A DNA stretch of 64,000 nucleotides from Gammaproteobacteria bacterium (GTDB lineage Bacteria; Pseudomonadota; Gammaproteobacteria; Burkholderiales; Sulfuricellaceae). The stretch lies in NCBI GenBank assembly GCA_018824405.1, contig JAHJGO010000011.1:109783-173782 (forward strand), written 5' to 3'. Shown in pieces: positions 18,950-31,263 of this stretch. The translations under genes were made by a program, and so were the position numbers. The notes under the pieces are model-generated. The model had not been told where the DNA came from, did not search any database, and saw nothing but the letters and a program-made list of their open reading frames with translations. Within the stretch, counting starts at the first letter, position 1. Every line of letters begins with the position of its first letter.

Positions 18950-19840
18950 TCAGGCTTTTTTCTTGTTCTCGATCAGGTTGTGAATCATCGGAGCCAGAAT
19001 CACTTCCATGGCAAAACCCATCTTGCCACCAGGCACCACGATGGTGTTGCGGCGAGACATGAATGAGTCATGGATCATGTTGAGGTAATAGGGGAAATCG
19101 ATACCCTTGGGATCGCGGAAGCGAATTACCACAAAGCTTTCATCCGGCGTCGGAATGTCGCGAGCGATGAACGGATTGGATGTGTCCACGGTCGGCACAC
19201 GCTGGAAGTTGACGTCGGTCTGGGAGAACTGCGGCGTAATGTAGTTCACGTAGTCGGGCATGCGGCGCAGGATGGTATGCACTGTGGCTTCAGCCGAGTA
19301 GCCGCGCTCTTTGCCGTCGCGGTGGATTTTCTGGATCCATTCCAGGTTGACGATAGGCACCACACCCACGCCCAGGTCGACGTATTGTGAGGCATCAACA
19401 TCGCCATCCTTGACCAGGCCATGCAGGCCCTCATAAAACAGCAGGTCGCTGCCGGTCGGGATGCCTTCCCAAGGGGTAAACTCACCTGCCTTCAGGCTGG
19501 TTTTCAGGCGCGCGTTCAGCTCTACAGCTTCAGCATCAGAGTGAATGTAATAACGCTTCTGGCCGGTGCCGGTTTCGCCATAGGTTTTGAAGGTTTCAGC
19601 GATTTTTGCGAAGTGGTTGGCTTCCGGGCCGAAGTGGCTGAAATGGTTGTTGCCGGCTTCTTCTGCTTTTTTCGAGGCTTCCTTGAATTCCACGCGACCG
19701 AGCGAGTGCATGCTGTCGCCTTCGATTACAGCGGCGGTAATTTTTTCACGCTCAAAAATGTGCTGGAACGCGACTTTAACGGTGGTGGTGCCGGCGCCTG
19801 ACGAGCCTGTAACAGCGACGACTGGGTGTTTCTTCGACAT
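18950..19840 (-). CDS. prkB: Phosphoribulokinase (class I)
   Basis: Phosphorylates ribulose 5-phosphate to ribulose 1,5-bisphosphate, the CO2-acceptor-forming step of the Calvin cycle. The 296 aa protein has the P-loop GSSGAGTTTV (about 12-21), the signature FYEGLHGLV segment with its acidic residue, and the EGDSMH motif near 40-45. Length and motifs fit the bacterial class I enzyme. It stands alone between its own promoter and terminator, divergent from leuS, with no rubisco genes nearby. Its presence supports autotrophic capacity. Confidence 0.96.
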   Translation of the reverse strand: MSKKHPVVAVTGSSGAGTTTVKVAFQHIFEREKITAAVIEGDSMHSLGRVEFKEASKKAEEAGNNHFSHFGPEANHFAKIAETFKTYGETGTGQKRYYIHSDAEAVELNARLKTSLKAGEFTPWEGIPTGSDLLFYEGLHGLVKDGDVDASQYVDLGVGVVPIVNLEWIQKIHRDGKERGYSAEATVHTILRRMPDYVNYITPQFSQTDVNFQRVPTVDTSNPFIARDIPTPDESFVVIRFRDPKGIDFPYYLNMIHDSFMSRRNTIVVPGGKMGFAMEVILAPMIHNLIENKKKA

Positions 19841-19877
19841 GGTGGAGATCCCCGAAAATAAATGACACGAATGTTTC

Positions 19878-19907
19878 AGTATAATCTTGATGGTGCGGTC
19901 TTGTCAC
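19878..19907 (-). promoter_or_regulatory. Candidate sigma-70 promoter of prkB
   Basis: On the minus strand GTGACA (19907-19902) and TATACT (19883-19878) are separated by 18 bases; each matches five of six consensus positions. Transcription would start near 19871, leaving a leader of about 30 bases before the prkB ATG. No LysR/CbbR-type site was recognised with confidence. Confidence 0.55.
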
Positions 19908-19942
19908 TATCTGGCAGGGGCATGGGGCATCGGGTTTCAGCG

Positions 19943-22578
<2,636 letters not shown>

Positions 22579-22581
22579 AAG

Positions 22582-23058
22582 ATGAAAAATCTCCTGCTTC
22601 TGATTCTGGTGCTGCTGCTCGGCGCATGCGGCTTTCACTTGCGCGGCTCGGCCCAGCTGCCGTTTGACACGATCTATGTGCAAGGCGGCGGCAATCAGCT
22701 GGGGCCGGATCTGCAGCGTTATCTGCGCTATGGCACAAGCGTGAAGGTGGTGCAGACACAGAATGAAGCCCAGGCTGTATTGCATATCCTTGGCGAGGGC
22801 CGCGAGAAGCGCATCCTGTCTCTCACGGGTGGTGGCCGGGTGGGGGAGTTCGAGCTTTACTACCGCCTTTCCTTCCGCCTTCATGACGGCAAGGGCGCGG
22901 AGCTGATGCCGGCTCAGCAGCTGGAGCTGAAGCGTGTCCTGTCGTTCAGCGATGCCCAGGTGCTGGCCAAGGAACAGGAAGAAGCCCTGTTGTACCGTGA
23001 AATGCAGAATGACGCAGTGCAGCAGATCATCAGACGCCTCAGTGTGCTGAAAAAGTAA
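22582..23058 (+). CDS. lptE: LPS-assembly lipoprotein LptE
   Basis: Outer-membrane lipoprotein that plugs the LptD barrel and helps deliver lipopolysaccharide to the cell surface. The 158 aa protein has a lipoprotein signal with lipobox LLGAC (Cys at about residue 16) and the family-typical GFHLRGSAQLPF just after it. Its position between leuS and holA is diagnostic. It starts 3 bases after leuS. Confidence 0.94.
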   Translation: MKNLLLLILVLLLGACGFHLRGSAQLPFDTIYVQGGGNQLGPDLQRYLRYGTSVKVVQTQNEAQAVLHILGEGREKRILSLTGGGRVGEFELYYRLSFRLHDGKGAELMPAQQLELKRVLSFSDAQVLAKEQEEALLYREMQNDAVQQIIRRLSVLKK

Positions 23059-23071
23059 CGGATTTTGGTTG

Positions 23072-24076
23072 ATGCGGATTAAGCCGGAGCAGCTGGACCA
23101 GCATTTGATCAAGGGGGTGCAACCGCTGTACCTGCTTTTTGGCGATGAAGCATTGCTGATCCAGGAAGCGGCCGATGCAATTCGTGGCTGGGCACGTCAG
23201 GAGGGCTGCGTCGAGCGTGAGGTGTTCACGGTAGAGCGGAGCTTCAACTGGCAGAATTTGCTTGTCAGCGGCAACACTCTGTCTTTGTTTTCTTCGCGCC
23301 GTCTGGTGGAGGTGCGCATTCCGTCAGGCAAGCCGGGCAATGACGGCAGTCTGGCGCTGCAGACGTATTGTGCTCACCTGCCAACGGATACCGTGACTCT
23401 GGTGATCTGCCCGAAGCTCGACAAGGCCGCCCAGGCGGGAAAATGGTTCAAGGCCATGGAGCAGGCCGGCGTAGTGCTCCCCTTCTTCCCCGTAGAGCGC
23501 GCCCAGTTGCCGGCATGGATAGGCGCACGCCTGGCGCGGCAGAATCAGCGTGCCGAACCGGTGGTGCTGCAGTTTCTTGCCGATCAGGTGGAAGGCAACC
23601 TGCTGGCAGCTTTTCAGGAAGTGCAGAAGCTGGCGCTGCTGTTTCCTGCCGGCGTGTTGTCCCTGGAGCAGGTCCGGGGTGCGGTGGCGGACGTGGCGCG
23701 CTTCGATGTGTTCAAGCTGGGTGACGCCCTGCTGGCGGGTGACGGTGCTCGCGTTTGCCGCATTCTGGATGTGTTGCGCGGGGAAGGAGAAGACCCGGTG
23801 CTGATCCTGTGGGCGCTGACGCGCGAGATTCGCGTCTTGGCCAAGCTGCGCGGCGGCCTGCGCCGTGGCGGCAGTCTTGCGCAATTGATGCGTGACGCAT
23901 GGATCTGGGAGTCACGCCAGCGCCTGGTGGAGCATGCCGTGAAACGCACTTCAGAAGCGCATCTGTTGCAGGGGTTGAAGAGGGCGGCAGGAATCGACCG
24001 CATGATCAAGGGCCTGGCCAAAGGCGATGTTTGGGATGAATTGCTGCAACTCGGACTGACAATGGCCAGAGCCTGA
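23072..24076 (+). CDS. holA: DNA polymerase III delta subunit
   Basis: Clamp-loader subunit that opens the beta sliding clamp. The 334 aa protein has the PLYLLFGDEALLIQEA N-terminus (about 17-32) typical of HolA, where the GDE element lies in the clamp-contact region, followed by the degenerate AAA+ fold and the helical collar domain. The frame could start one codon earlier at a TTG; the ATG at 23072 is preferred. It lies 13 bases after lptE. Confidence 0.93.
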   Translation: MRIKPEQLDQHLIKGVQPLYLLFGDEALLIQEAADAIRGWARQEGCVEREVFTVERSFNWQNLLVSGNTLSLFSSRRLVEVRIPSGKPGNDGSLALQTYCAHLPTDTVTLVICPKLDKAAQAGKWFKAMEQAGVVLPFFPVERAQLPAWIGARLARQNQRAEPVVLQFLADQVEGNLLAAFQEVQKLALLFPAGVLSLEQVRGAVADVARFDVFKLGDALLAGDGARVCRILDVLRGEGEDPVLILWALTREIRVLAKLRGGLRRGGSLAQLMRDAWIWESRQRLVEHAVKRTSEAHLLQGLKRAAGIDRMIKGLAKGDVWDELLQLGLTMARA

Positions 24077-24078
24077 TC

Positions 24079-24123
24079 GACAGGATTCACGGGATTGCTT
24101 TAACATCGGGCAATCCTGTCTTT
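24079..24123 (+). terminator. Possible intrinsic terminator after holA
   Basis: GACAGGATT (24079-24087) can pair with AATCCTGTC (24112-24120), followed by TTT. A competing inner stem, GGATTGC (24092-24098) with GCAATCC (24110-24116), is also possible. The short T run makes this a weak terminator. Confidence 0.45.
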
Positions 24124-24146
24124 AAATTACGGAGTTGGAGAATCTG

Positions 24147-25403
24147 ATGGACGTCAAAGCATACATGCACAATCTCGGCCAGCAGGCGCGCGCGGCTTCC
24201 CGTGCCATGGCCCGTGCCGACACCAATGCCAAAAACAAGGCGCTCACCGTGATGGCAAACGCGATACTGCGCGATAGCGCCAAGCTGGTGGAAGCCAATG
24301 CCAAGGATCTGGCAGCAGCCAGGGCCGCGGGCCTGGATGCTGCCATGCTCGACCGTTTGACACTGACGGAAAAAGGGGTTGCTGGCATGGCCGAGGGGCT
24401 GCTGCAGATTGCCGCCCTGCCCGATCCAGTAGGTGAAATCAGCGGCCTGAACTACCGCCCTTCCGGCATTCAGGTGGGCAAGATGCGCGTGCCGCTGGGC
24501 GTGATCGGGATCATCTATGAAGCGCGCCCCAATGTGACGGCGGATGCTGCCGGGCTGTGCCTGAAATCCGGCAACGCCTCTATTCTGCGCGGCGGTTCGG
24601 AAGCGATTCATTCCAACCAGGCCATCGCCGCCTGCGTACGCGAGGGGTTGGCCGCTGCCGGCCTGCCGGAAACGGCGGTGCAGGTGATCGAAACCACCGA
24701 CCGCGCGGCAGTGGGCGAGCTGATTACCATGCGCGAATTCGTCGACGTGATCGTGCCTCGCGGCGGCAAGGGGCTGATCGAGCGCCTCATTGCCGAGGCG
24801 CGCATCCCGGTGATCAAGCATCTGCATGGCGTGTGTCATGTCTACATTGACGACAAGGCGGACCAGGCCAAGGCGGTGAAGATCGCCGACAATGCCAAGA
24901 CCAGCCGCTACGGTACCTGCAATACCATGGAAACCCTGCTGGTGGCAGAAGGGGTGGCCAGGGAAGTGCTGCCGCCGCTGTGCAAGATTTATCAGGACAA
25001 GGGCGTGGAACTGCGCGGCTGTGCCGCTTCCCGCGCCATTGTGCCGGCGATGAAGGAAGCCACGGAGGAAGACTGGCATACTGAATATTTGGCGCCGATT
25101 CTCTCGGTGCGGGTAGTAGCAGGCATGGATGCGGCAATCGAGCACATCAACACTTACAGCTCGCAGCATACCGAATCCATTGTGACGGAAGACTATGGCC
25201 GTGCGCGGCGTTTTCTGCGCGAGGTGGACTCCAGCTCGGTGATGGTGAATGCGTCTACCCGCTTTGCCGATGGCTTCGAATATGGCCTTGGTGCGGAGAT
25301 CGGCATTTCCACCGACAAGATCCACGCGCGCGGACCGGTCGGGCTGGAAGGACTGACCTCGCAGAAATTCATCGTGCTGGGCGACGGGCACGTCAGGGGG
25401 TAA
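24147..25403 (+). CDS. proA: Gamma-glutamyl phosphate reductase
   Basis: NADPH-dependent second step of proline synthesis, glutamyl 5-phosphate to glutamate semialdehyde. The 418 aa protein has the aldehyde-dehydrogenase fold with the catalytic Cys in [10 protein letters not shown] (about 252-261) and the signature [12 protein letters not shown]. The in-frame TTG at 24135 lies inside the GGAG ribosome-binding region, so the ATG at 24147 ([11 protein letters not shown]) is the better start. nadD follows after 4 bases. The next proline gene, proC, is 6.5 kb away on the other strand. Confidence 0.96.
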   Translation: MDVKAYMHNLGQQARAASRAMARADTNAKNKALTVMANAILRDSAKLVEANAKDLAAARAAGLDAAMLDRLTLTEKGVAGMAEGLLQIAALPDPVGEISGLNYRPSGIQVGKMRVPLGVIGIIYEARPNVTADAAGLCLKSGNASILRGGSEAIHSNQAIAACVREGLAAAGLPETAVQVIETTDRAAVGELITMREFVDVIVPRGGKGLIERLIAEARIPVIKHLHGVCHVYIDDKADQAKAVKIADNAKTSRYGTCNTMETLLVAEGVAREVLPPLCKIYQDKGVELRGCAASRAIVPAMKEATEEDWHTEYLAPILSVRVVAGMDAAIEHINTYSSQHTESIVTEDYGRARRFLREVDSSSVMVNASTRFADGFEYGLGAEIGISTDKIHARGPVGLEGLTSQKFIVLGDGHVRG

Positions 25404-25407
25404 TCTG

Positions 25408-26052
25408 GTGACGCCGATCGGTATTCTCGGCGGTACCTTTGATCCGATTCACTTCGGTCATCTGCGGCTTGCCGAGGAGGTGGCGCAGCAACTGGCGCTA
25501 TCCGTGGTACGTTTCATTCCATCGGGGAAGCCGTGGCATCGTGATCCCCCCGGTGCAACGCCCGAGCAGCGGCTGGAGATGGTCCGTTGGGCCATCGCCG
25601 GCAATCCGCATTTTGTGCTCGATGAGCGCGAAGTCAGGAAAAACTCGCCGGGCTATACGGTGGAAACATTGACCGAGTTGCGCCGTGAAATTGGCGGTGA
25701 GCAGCCCATGTGTCTGCTGCTTGGAGCCGATGCTTTTCTTGGCTTGCCCACCTGGCATCGCTGGCGTGAGCTTTTTGAGTTGACGCATGTCGTGATAGCG
25801 CACCGACCCGGGTTTTCGCTGCTGCAGGAACAGATGGACTGCCTGCTGCGCGAGGAAATTGAGCCACGCATGAGCACTGGTGCCCTCTCTTTACACGGCC
25901 TGTCAGGCGGACTGGTCATGACCTGCCCGATTACCCCGCTGGCCATTTCCGCTACCATTATCCGGGCCGGAATCGGCGCAGGACGAAGTCCGCGCTATTT
26001 GCTCCCGGAAAGCGTTCTCGATTATATTCAGACGCATCAACTCTATCGTTAA
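25408..26052 (+). CDS. nadD: Nicotinate-mononucleotide adenylyltransferase
   Basis: Adenylates nicotinate mononucleotide in NAD synthesis. The 214 aa protein opens with ILGGTFDPIHFGHLRLAEE, the nucleotidyltransferase HxGH signature, and ends with the ISATIIRAGIGAG segment equivalent to ISSTxIR. It begins at a GTG 4 bases after proA; no ATG lies upstream of the signature. rsfS follows after 7 bases, the usual order. Confidence 0.95.
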   Translation: MTPIGILGGTFDPIHFGHLRLAEEVAQQLALSVVRFIPSGKPWHRDPPGATPEQRLEMVRWAIAGNPHFVLDEREVRKNSPGYTVETLTELRREIGGEQPMCLLLGADAFLGLPTWHRWRELFELTHVVIAHRPGFSLLQEQMDCLLREEIEPRMSTGALSLHGLSGGLVMTCPITPLAISATIIRAGIGAGRSPRYLLPESVLDYIQTHQLYR

Positions 26053-26059
26053 GGAAAAT

Positions 26060-26416
26060 ATGGAACTGGAAGCAATGAAGCAAGCCGTAGTTTCGGCTCT
26101 GGAAGACATCAAGGCAAAAGACATCGCCGTGCTTAAAGTCTCGCATCTGACCAGCATGACGGATTACATGATTGTCGCCACGGGTGATTCCAACCGCCAG
26201 ACGCGGGCGCTGGCCAGTAACGTGGTGGAAAAGCTCAAGGAACGGGGCGCAGAGGTGCTGGGCGTTGAAGGCGAAGATAGTGGTGAATGGGTGCTGGTAG
26301 ACCTTGGCCAGGTTGTGGTTCACATCATGCAGCCCAGCACGCGAGAACATTACAATCTCGAGCAGTTGTGGGGTGAGGGTCGTCGCCATGGCCCGAAAGC
26401 CACAGAACTGGGATGA
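26060..26416 (+). CDS. rsfS: Ribosomal silencing factor RsfS
   Basis: Binds protein L14 on the large ribosomal subunit and blocks subunit joining in starvation or stationary phase. The 118 aa protein has the RsfS/DUF143 core, including SLTSMTDY-like [15 protein letters not shown] (about 28-42) and [19 protein letters not shown] (about 73-91). It is located between nadD and rlmH as in most bacteria. Confidence 0.95.
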   Translation: MELEAMKQAVVSALEDIKAKDIAVLKVSHLTSMTDYMIVATGDSNRQTRALASNVVEKLKERGAEVLGVEGEDSGEWVLVDLGQVVVHIMQPSTREHYNLEQLWGEGRRHGPKATELG

Positions 26417-26441
26417 TGGCCATCCTGCATCGCAAAGCCGC

Positions 26442-26912
26442 ATGAAATTATGGATACTTGCCGTCGGCAACAAAATGCCGGGCTGGGTCAGCGAGGCGTT
26501 TGCCGAATACGCAAAGCGCATGCCGCGGGAAGCGCGTATCGAACTTCTTGAAATAAAGCCGGAAAAACGTGCCGGCGGCAAAACCGTGGAACAGATGCAA
26601 GAATCCGAGATGGGGCGGATTCAAGCTGCGCTTCCGGCTGCGGCCATGCATGTCATGCTGGATGAGCGCGGCGCTGAAATGAGCACGCTGGAACTTGCCG
26701 GCAGCATGAAATCCTGGTTGCAGGACGGCCGGGATGTGGCTTTTGTCATCGGAGGGGCAGATGGATTGCATCCCGCGCTGCGCCAGAATGCCGGCAAACT
26801 GTGGTCGCTGTCGCGCCTCACCCTGCCTCATGGCATGGTGAGGGTGCTGCTGGCTGAGCAGTTATATCGTGCCATGTCAGTGATTCAGGGGCATCCTTAC
26901 CATAGGGAATAA
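26442..26912 (+). CDS. rlmH: 23S rRNA (pseudouridine-1915-N3)-methyltransferase
   Basis: SPOUT-family methyltransferase acting on pseudouridine 1915 of assembled ribosomes. The 156 aa protein from the ATG at 26442 matches the family length, starts with [16 protein letters not shown], and contains [11 protein letters not shown] (101-111) and [22 protein letters not shown] (about 123-144), the SAM-binding knot. Longer in-frame starts upstream overlap rsfS and are not needed. Confidence 0.95.
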   Translation: MKLWILAVGNKMPGWVSEAFAEYAKRMPREARIELLEIKPEKRAGGKTVEQMQESEMGRIQAALPAAAMHVMLDERGAEMSTLELAGSMKSWLQDGRDVAFVIGGADGLHPALRQNAGKLWSLSRLTLPHGMVRVLLAEQLYRAMSVIQGHPYHRE

Positions 26913-26914
26913 GC

Positions 26915-27532
26915 ATGGCGAATCCGTACCAGACCATTTATCTTGCCTCTGCGAGTCCGCGCCGGCGTGAACTGCTGAAGCAGATCGGGGTGCGATTCGA
27001 GGTTTTGTTGTTGCGGACATATCCCTCCCGTCTCGATGTCGATGAAACGCCGCAAGCAGGGGAAGACCCCCATGAGTACGTGCTACGCATGGCCCGTGCC
27101 AAGGCTGAAAACGGCAACATGGCTTGTCGTGTCCGTCACCTGCCCGCACACCCGGTGCTGGCGGCAGACACTACAGTGGTAGTGGATGGCGCCATCATTG
27201 GAAAGCCGGTTGATCGCATTGAGGCAGAGTCCATATTGAAACGCCTGGCAGGGCGACGCCATGAGGTGCTGACTGCCGTGGCAATGGCCCTTGACGAGCG
27301 AATCGAGGTAAAGCTGAGTACTTCTTATGTCGAATTTGTCCCGCTCGACGAGCAGACCATCAAACGCTATGTGGGCAGCGGAGAATCCTATGACAAGGCC
27401 GGCGCTTATGCCATACAGGGGAAGGCTGCGGCCTTTGTGGCCCGGCTGGACGGTAGTTATTCCGGCGTAATGGGTCTGCCACTGTGCGAAACTACCCAAC
27501 TATTACAAGAATTTGGTATCGAAGTGTTATGA
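26915..27532 (+). CDS. maf: Maf-family nucleoside triphosphate pyrophosphatase
   Basis: Hydrolyses non-canonical or pyrimidine nucleoside triphosphates to monophosphates. The 205 aa protein shows the Maf signature LASASPRRRELLKQIG (about 11-26), the ADTTVVVDG segment (about 82-90) and the KPVDR region. It starts 2 bases after rlmH, and its stop overlaps the rng start by 4 bases, giving a tight rlmH-maf-rng operon. Confidence 0.93.
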   Translation: MANPYQTIYLASASPRRRELLKQIGVRFEVLLLRTYPSRLDVDETPQAGEDPHEYVLRMARAKAENGNMACRVRHLPAHPVLAADTTVVVDGAIIGKPVDRIEAESILKRLAGRRHEVLTAVAMALDERIEVKLSTSYVEFVPLDEQTIKRYVGSGESYDKAGAYAIQGKAAAFVARLDGSYSGVMGLPLCETTQLLQEFGIEVL

Positions 27533-28977
27533 GCGAAGAAATTCTGATCAATGTGACGCCCCAGGAAACCCGGGTGGCGGTTCTGCAGCAAGCCGTGGTG
27601 CAGGAGTTGCACATCGAGCGTGCCAGTGCGCGCGGCCTGGTGGGGAATATTTATCTCGGGCGGGTGTGCCGGGTGTTGCCCGGCATGCAGTCGGCATTTG
27701 TCGAAATTGGCCTGGATCGTGCTGCTTTTCTTCACGTGGCGGATATTTGGGCTTCTCCGGAGGAGGAGCCGCGACCCATTGAGCGCTTGCTCTATGAAGG
27801 GCAGACCATCATGGTGCAGGTTTTCAAGGACCCGCTCGGCACCAAGGGCGCGCGGCTTTCAACCCAGATCGGTCTGGCTGGCCGATTTCTGGTTTACCTG
27901 CCGCAGGAAACGCATATCGGCATTTCCCAGCGCATCGAGGACGAGGCGGAGCGTGAGCACCTGCGCGAAAAGTTGCAACATCTTTTGCCGGATGAGGATC
28001 ATGGCGGTTTTATTATCCGGACCATGGCAGAAACGGCGACGGACAAGGAACTGCTCGATGATGTCGAGTACTTGCGTAAAGTGTGGAGCGACATCCAGGC
28101 CAACGCCAAGGGCGCTCCGGTGAAAACCATGCTCTACCATGATCTGGATCTGCCGCTGCGTGTCCTGCGCGATTTTGTCACCGATGAAACCGACAATATC
28201 GTAGTGGATTCACGTGAAACATTTACTCGCCTGCAAGGTTTTGCGCAGGAATACACCTCGGGCGTGGCAGAAAAGCTCTCGCACTATCAGGGAGCGCGGC
28301 CCCTGTTCGATCTGCGCGGCGTTGAGGATGAAATTGAAAAGGCGCTGGCGCGGCGCGTGGACCTGAAATCAGGGGGTTACCTGATTCTCGACCAGACCGA
28401 GGCACTGACCACTGCTGACGTGAATACGGGCGGTTTTGTCGGCGGGCGCAATTTCGATGACACCATTTTCAAGACTAATCTCGAGGCTGCACAGACCATT
28501 GCGCGCCAGCTCCGGCTGCGTAATCTGGGCGGCATCATCATTGTCGATTTTATCGATATGGATAATGAAGAGCACCAGGCAGCGGTGTTGGCCGAATTCA
28601 AGAAAGCGCTTTCAAAAGATCGTGCACGCATCACCATCAATGGGTTTTCCGCCCTCGGACTGGTTGAAATGACGCGCAAGCGAAACAGAGAAAGTCTGGC
28701 GCATATCCTGTGCCAGCCTTGCCCGATTTGCCAGGGACGGGGCGAGCTCAAGACAGCCCAGACGGTGTGCTATGAAATCCTGCGTGAATTGCTGCGCGAA
28801 GAGCGCCAATTCGATGCGCGAGAATACCGGATTCTGGCTTCGCAGCAGGTGATCGACATGTTCCTCGACGAGGAATCACAAAGTCTGGCCCAACTCGGTG
28901 ATTTTATTGGCAAGCCGATTTCCCTGTTGGTGGAGACCCAGTATTCGCAGGAACAGTACGACGTCATCCTGATGTGA
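27529..28977 (+). CDS. rng: Ribonuclease G
   Basis: Endoribonuclease of the RNase E/G family, involved in 16S 5'-end maturation and mRNA decay. The 482 aa protein has an S1-type RNA-binding domain (about 38-125), the catalytic acidic pair region (LTTADVNTGGFVG and IIIVDFIDM) and the zinc-link cysteines in CQPCPICQGRG (about 399-409). It lacks the long E-type C-terminal scaffold, so it is RNase G. The ATG overlaps the maf stop by 4 bases. A short hairpin follows at 28984-28999. Confidence 0.94.
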   Translation: MSEEILINVTPQETRVAVLQQAVVQELHIERASARGLVGNIYLGRVCRVLPGMQSAFVEIGLDRAAFLHVADIWASPEEEPRPIERLLYEGQTIMVQVFKDPLGTKGARLSTQIGLAGRFLVYLPQETHIGISQRIEDEAEREHLREKLQHLLPDEDHGGFIIRTMAETATDKELLDDVEYLRKVWSDIQANAKGAPVKTMLYHDLDLPLRVLRDFVTDETDNIVVDSRETFTRLQGFAQEYTSGVAEKLSHYQGARPLFDLRGVEDEIEKALARRVDLKSGGYLILDQTEALTTADVNTGGFVGGRNFDDTIFKTNLEAAQTIARQLRLRNLGGIIIVDFIDMDNEEHQAAVLAEFKKALSKDRARITINGFSALGLVEMTRKRNRESLAHILCQPCPICQGRGELKTAQTVCYEILRELLREERQFDAREYRILASQQVIDMFLDEESQSLAQLGDFIGKPISLLVETQYSQEQYDVILM

Positions 28978-28983
28978 AATAAG

Positions 28984-28999
28984 CTGGACGCCAGTCCAG
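28984..28999. terminator. Weak hairpin between rng and the dynamin-like gene
   Basis: CTGGAC pairs with GTCCAG around a GCCA loop, 7 bases after the rng stop and 9 bases before the end of the convergent gene. The downstream TGCTTGTTTCT is only partly T-rich, so termination would be modest. Confidence 0.4.
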
Positions 29000-29008
29000 T
29001 GCTTGTTT

Positions 29009-30943
29009 CTATGTCGCCTTGAAAGGGTGAACCGGCGGTGGCATACGGATAATGGTGCTTATTCTCTCGATCACCACCTTCTGAGCAAGCAGACGCTCCT
29101 GCTCCCGGATCAGTTCATGGATCCGCTCGTCAAGCGTGTCGGTGTTGTCGTGAATTTGCTTCACTGTGGCCACACGCTGTTCAATCTGCCCCTTGTGATC
29201 CTGGATCTGTCTGGTCAGCGGGCTGAGTGAGGCGCGCAGCCATACTTCGCTCTCTATGCGCGCTTGTTCGAAGAGAAGTTGCGCAGAAGCGACCAGGCCG
29301 TTGTAAAACTTGCGGATGAGAAAGTGTTTCTCGGTCATGACATTCAGCGGATCGTCGCAGAACTCCGTGGTCTGTTGCGCAAGGTTCTGCAACCCCCGTT
29401 TTGCCTGTTCCAGTGTTAGCGGAGGCGGAAAAAGAAGCTCGAAACCGTGCTGTTCATGAAAGCGCTTGTAAGCCGCATCCACCAGTCCCTTGATCTGGTC
29501 GGCGTGGTGGTGGATGCGCTCGAACTGCTGAGTTGCCTGGCCAAACAGGGATTGCATGCTGCGCAACAGGCCGCTGGTGGTCCAGCTGTCTTCGATGGCG
29601 GTTCGGCTTTTGGCCAGCATTGCGTCCAGCCTGTCGCTATCCAGGCTGGTCATAAGTGCCCTGCCCTGCTGTGAAATCACGCTGCGTGTGATGTTGAAAC
29701 TCTTTACCGTCTGTTCATAGAGCATTTTGTCTGCCTGGAGTTTATCCAGTAGCTTCTTGATAACCGAGCGGTTCTTGCCGGTTAGCGTAGTCAGTTCTTT
29801 GAGTTCATGCCGCACGGAGGCAAGCTGGCCCAACACAGACTTGCTGGAAGTCGCCACCATGGCGCCGATTTCGTTGAGTACCGAGGCACGCAGAATCTCC
29901 TGTTTGGCAGGGATGATGTGGTTTGCCAGCATGGCTTCCACTGTTTGAATGCCGCTTTTTTTCAGCAGCATCTCATCGCCGCGCACGCGCGCCAGCAATG
30001 CCTTCTGGGCTGAAATTGCAAGCACGTTGCTGAGCGGCAATTCCAGCAGGCGCGCGGTTTCGTAGACCTGGTGCTGGATGGCGAGCTGAATCTGATCCCA
30101 GGGTTTCAGGTCGTCCCACAGTATGTCGACCTTGTTGAGCACTGCCAGGCGATGGGGAACGAATTTCTGGATGTACTTATGCCAGATGTCGATGTCGGAT
30201 TTGGTCACCCCGGTGTCCATGGCAAGCAGAAAAAGCACGGCATGGGCATTGGGAATCATGGAAAGGGTCAATTCCGGCTCGGTTCCAAGGGCATTCAGGC
30301 CAGGGGTGTCCAGAATGACCAGACCGCTGGTCAGCAACGGATGCGGATAATTGATCAGCGCATGGCGCCAGGCCGGAATTTCCACAGTTCCATCCTGGTT
30401 CACCATATCCTTGAGGTCAGGATCGGTGTCATCCCACAGGCCCATGGCGCGGGCTTCAGACATTGGAACCGCTTTTTTCTGCGCCACGTTGCGCATGGCC
30501 TCCTGCATTTCCTCAGGCGAATCCAGATTAAGCCGTATCTTGCACCATTCGATGGGCAAACGCTTCAGGGTTGCAATGCTTTCATCCCGGAAACGGGTTT
30601 CGATTGGCAAAAGGCGGATACAGGGTGCTTCTTCCGGGTCATGAAAAATCTCGGTCGGACACATGGTGGTTCGTCCCACGTCCGATGGCAGCAGGCGCCG
30701 CTTGAAGTCGGAAAAAAACAGGGAATTGATGAGTTCGGTTTTGCCGCGCGAGAATTCGGCCACAAAAGCCAGCACCAGACGATCTTTTTTAAGGCTTTCC
30801 ACCAGATCGAAAAGGCGCAGTGAAAGCTGGGCATCCACTTTGCCTGTGCTATCCAGCCAAGACTGGTACGCGTTGACAGCGGCAACGATGTCGTCGCGCC
30901 ACTGGCGATAATGTTCAACCTGCTGTTCGAGCTGTGCACTCAT
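29009..30943 (-). CDS. Dynamin-family GTPase
   Basis: A 644 aa large GTPase with an N-terminal dynamin-type G domain: G1 AEFSRGKTELIN (62-73), the switch threonine in GRTTMCPTE (about 90-98), G3 LDTPGLNALG (near 213-222) and G4 LNKVD (near 265). Long helical, coiled-coil-rich regions follow (about 340-640). No certain transmembrane span is visible. Bacterial dynamin-like proteins remodel or protect membranes, but no role is established for this subgroup. It is the last gene of a coupled minus-strand unit: the DUF167 stop overlaps its ATG by 4 bases. The link to YggT and YggU suggests envelope or division functions (inference). Confidence 0.88.
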   Translation of the reverse strand: MSAQLEQQVEHYRQWRDDIVAAVNAYQSWLDSTGKVDAQLSLRLFDLVESLKKDRLVLAFVAEFSRGKTELINSLFFSDFKRRLLPSDVGRTTMCPTEIFHDPEEAPCIRLLPIETRFRDESIATLKRLPIEWCKIRLNLDSPEEMQEAMRNVAQKKAVPMSEARAMGLWDDTDPDLKDMVNQDGTVEIPAWRHALINYPHPLLTSGLVILDTPGLNALGTEPELTLSMIPNAHAVLFLLAMDTGVTKSDIDIWHKYIQKFVPHRLAVLNKVDILWDDLKPWDQIQLAIQHQVYETARLLELPLSNVLAISAQKALLARVRGDEMLLKKSGIQTVEAMLANHIIPAKQEILRASVLNEIGAMVATSSKSVLGQLASVRHELKELTTLTGKNRSVIKKLLDKLQADKMLYEQTVKSFNITRSVISQQGRALMTSLDSDRLDAMLAKSRTAIEDSWTTSGLLRSMQSLFGQATQQFERIHHHADQIKGLVDAAYKRFHEQHGFELLFPPPLTLEQAKRGLQNLAQQTTEFCDDPLNVMTEKHFLIRKFYNGLVASAQLLFEQARIESEVWLRASLSPLTRQIQDHKGQIEQRVATVKQIHDNTDTLDERIHELIREQERLLAQKVVIERISTIIRMPPPVHPFKAT

Positions 30944-31263
30944 GGGTGCGCTAATTTTTCCGTGAGACTGTTAAGCAGATCGTCTGGCGCACGTAGAGAG
31001 CCATGAATTTCCACAACTTTACGCCGTCCTCCGCTACCCTGCTTTAATATCACCTGGCTTGACGGCACGTCAAATGCTTTCTTGAGGAAATCCAGTAGCC
31101 TTGCGTTGGCCTGCCCTTCAACCGGGGGCGCAGCAATCCTGATTTTAAGCGCTCCATCATGAATGCCGACAATCTCGGTGCGTTTCGCACCGGGTTGTAT
31201 GTGCAAGGACAGAATGGTGCGATTGCCATCGATGTGATACCAGGAGGCGGATATTGCGATCAA
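30940..31263 (-). CDS. DUF167 (YggU) family protein
   Basis: A 107 aa protein of the YggU/DUF167 fold, recognisable by LHIQPGAKRTEIVG (about 22-35), LKIRIAAPPVEGQAN and SQVILKQGSGGRRKVVEI. The function is unknown. No ATG precedes the conserved core. The best start is a TTG at 31263-31261 that overlaps the yggT stop, and its own stop overlaps the dynamin-like start, so all three are translationally coupled. The start codon call is moderate. Confidence 0.8.
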   Translation of the reverse strand: MIAISASWYHIDGNRTILSLHIQPGAKRTEIVGIHDGALKIRIAAPPVEGQANARLLDFLKKAFDVPSSQVILKQGSGGRRKVVEIHGSLRAPDDLLNSLTEKLAHP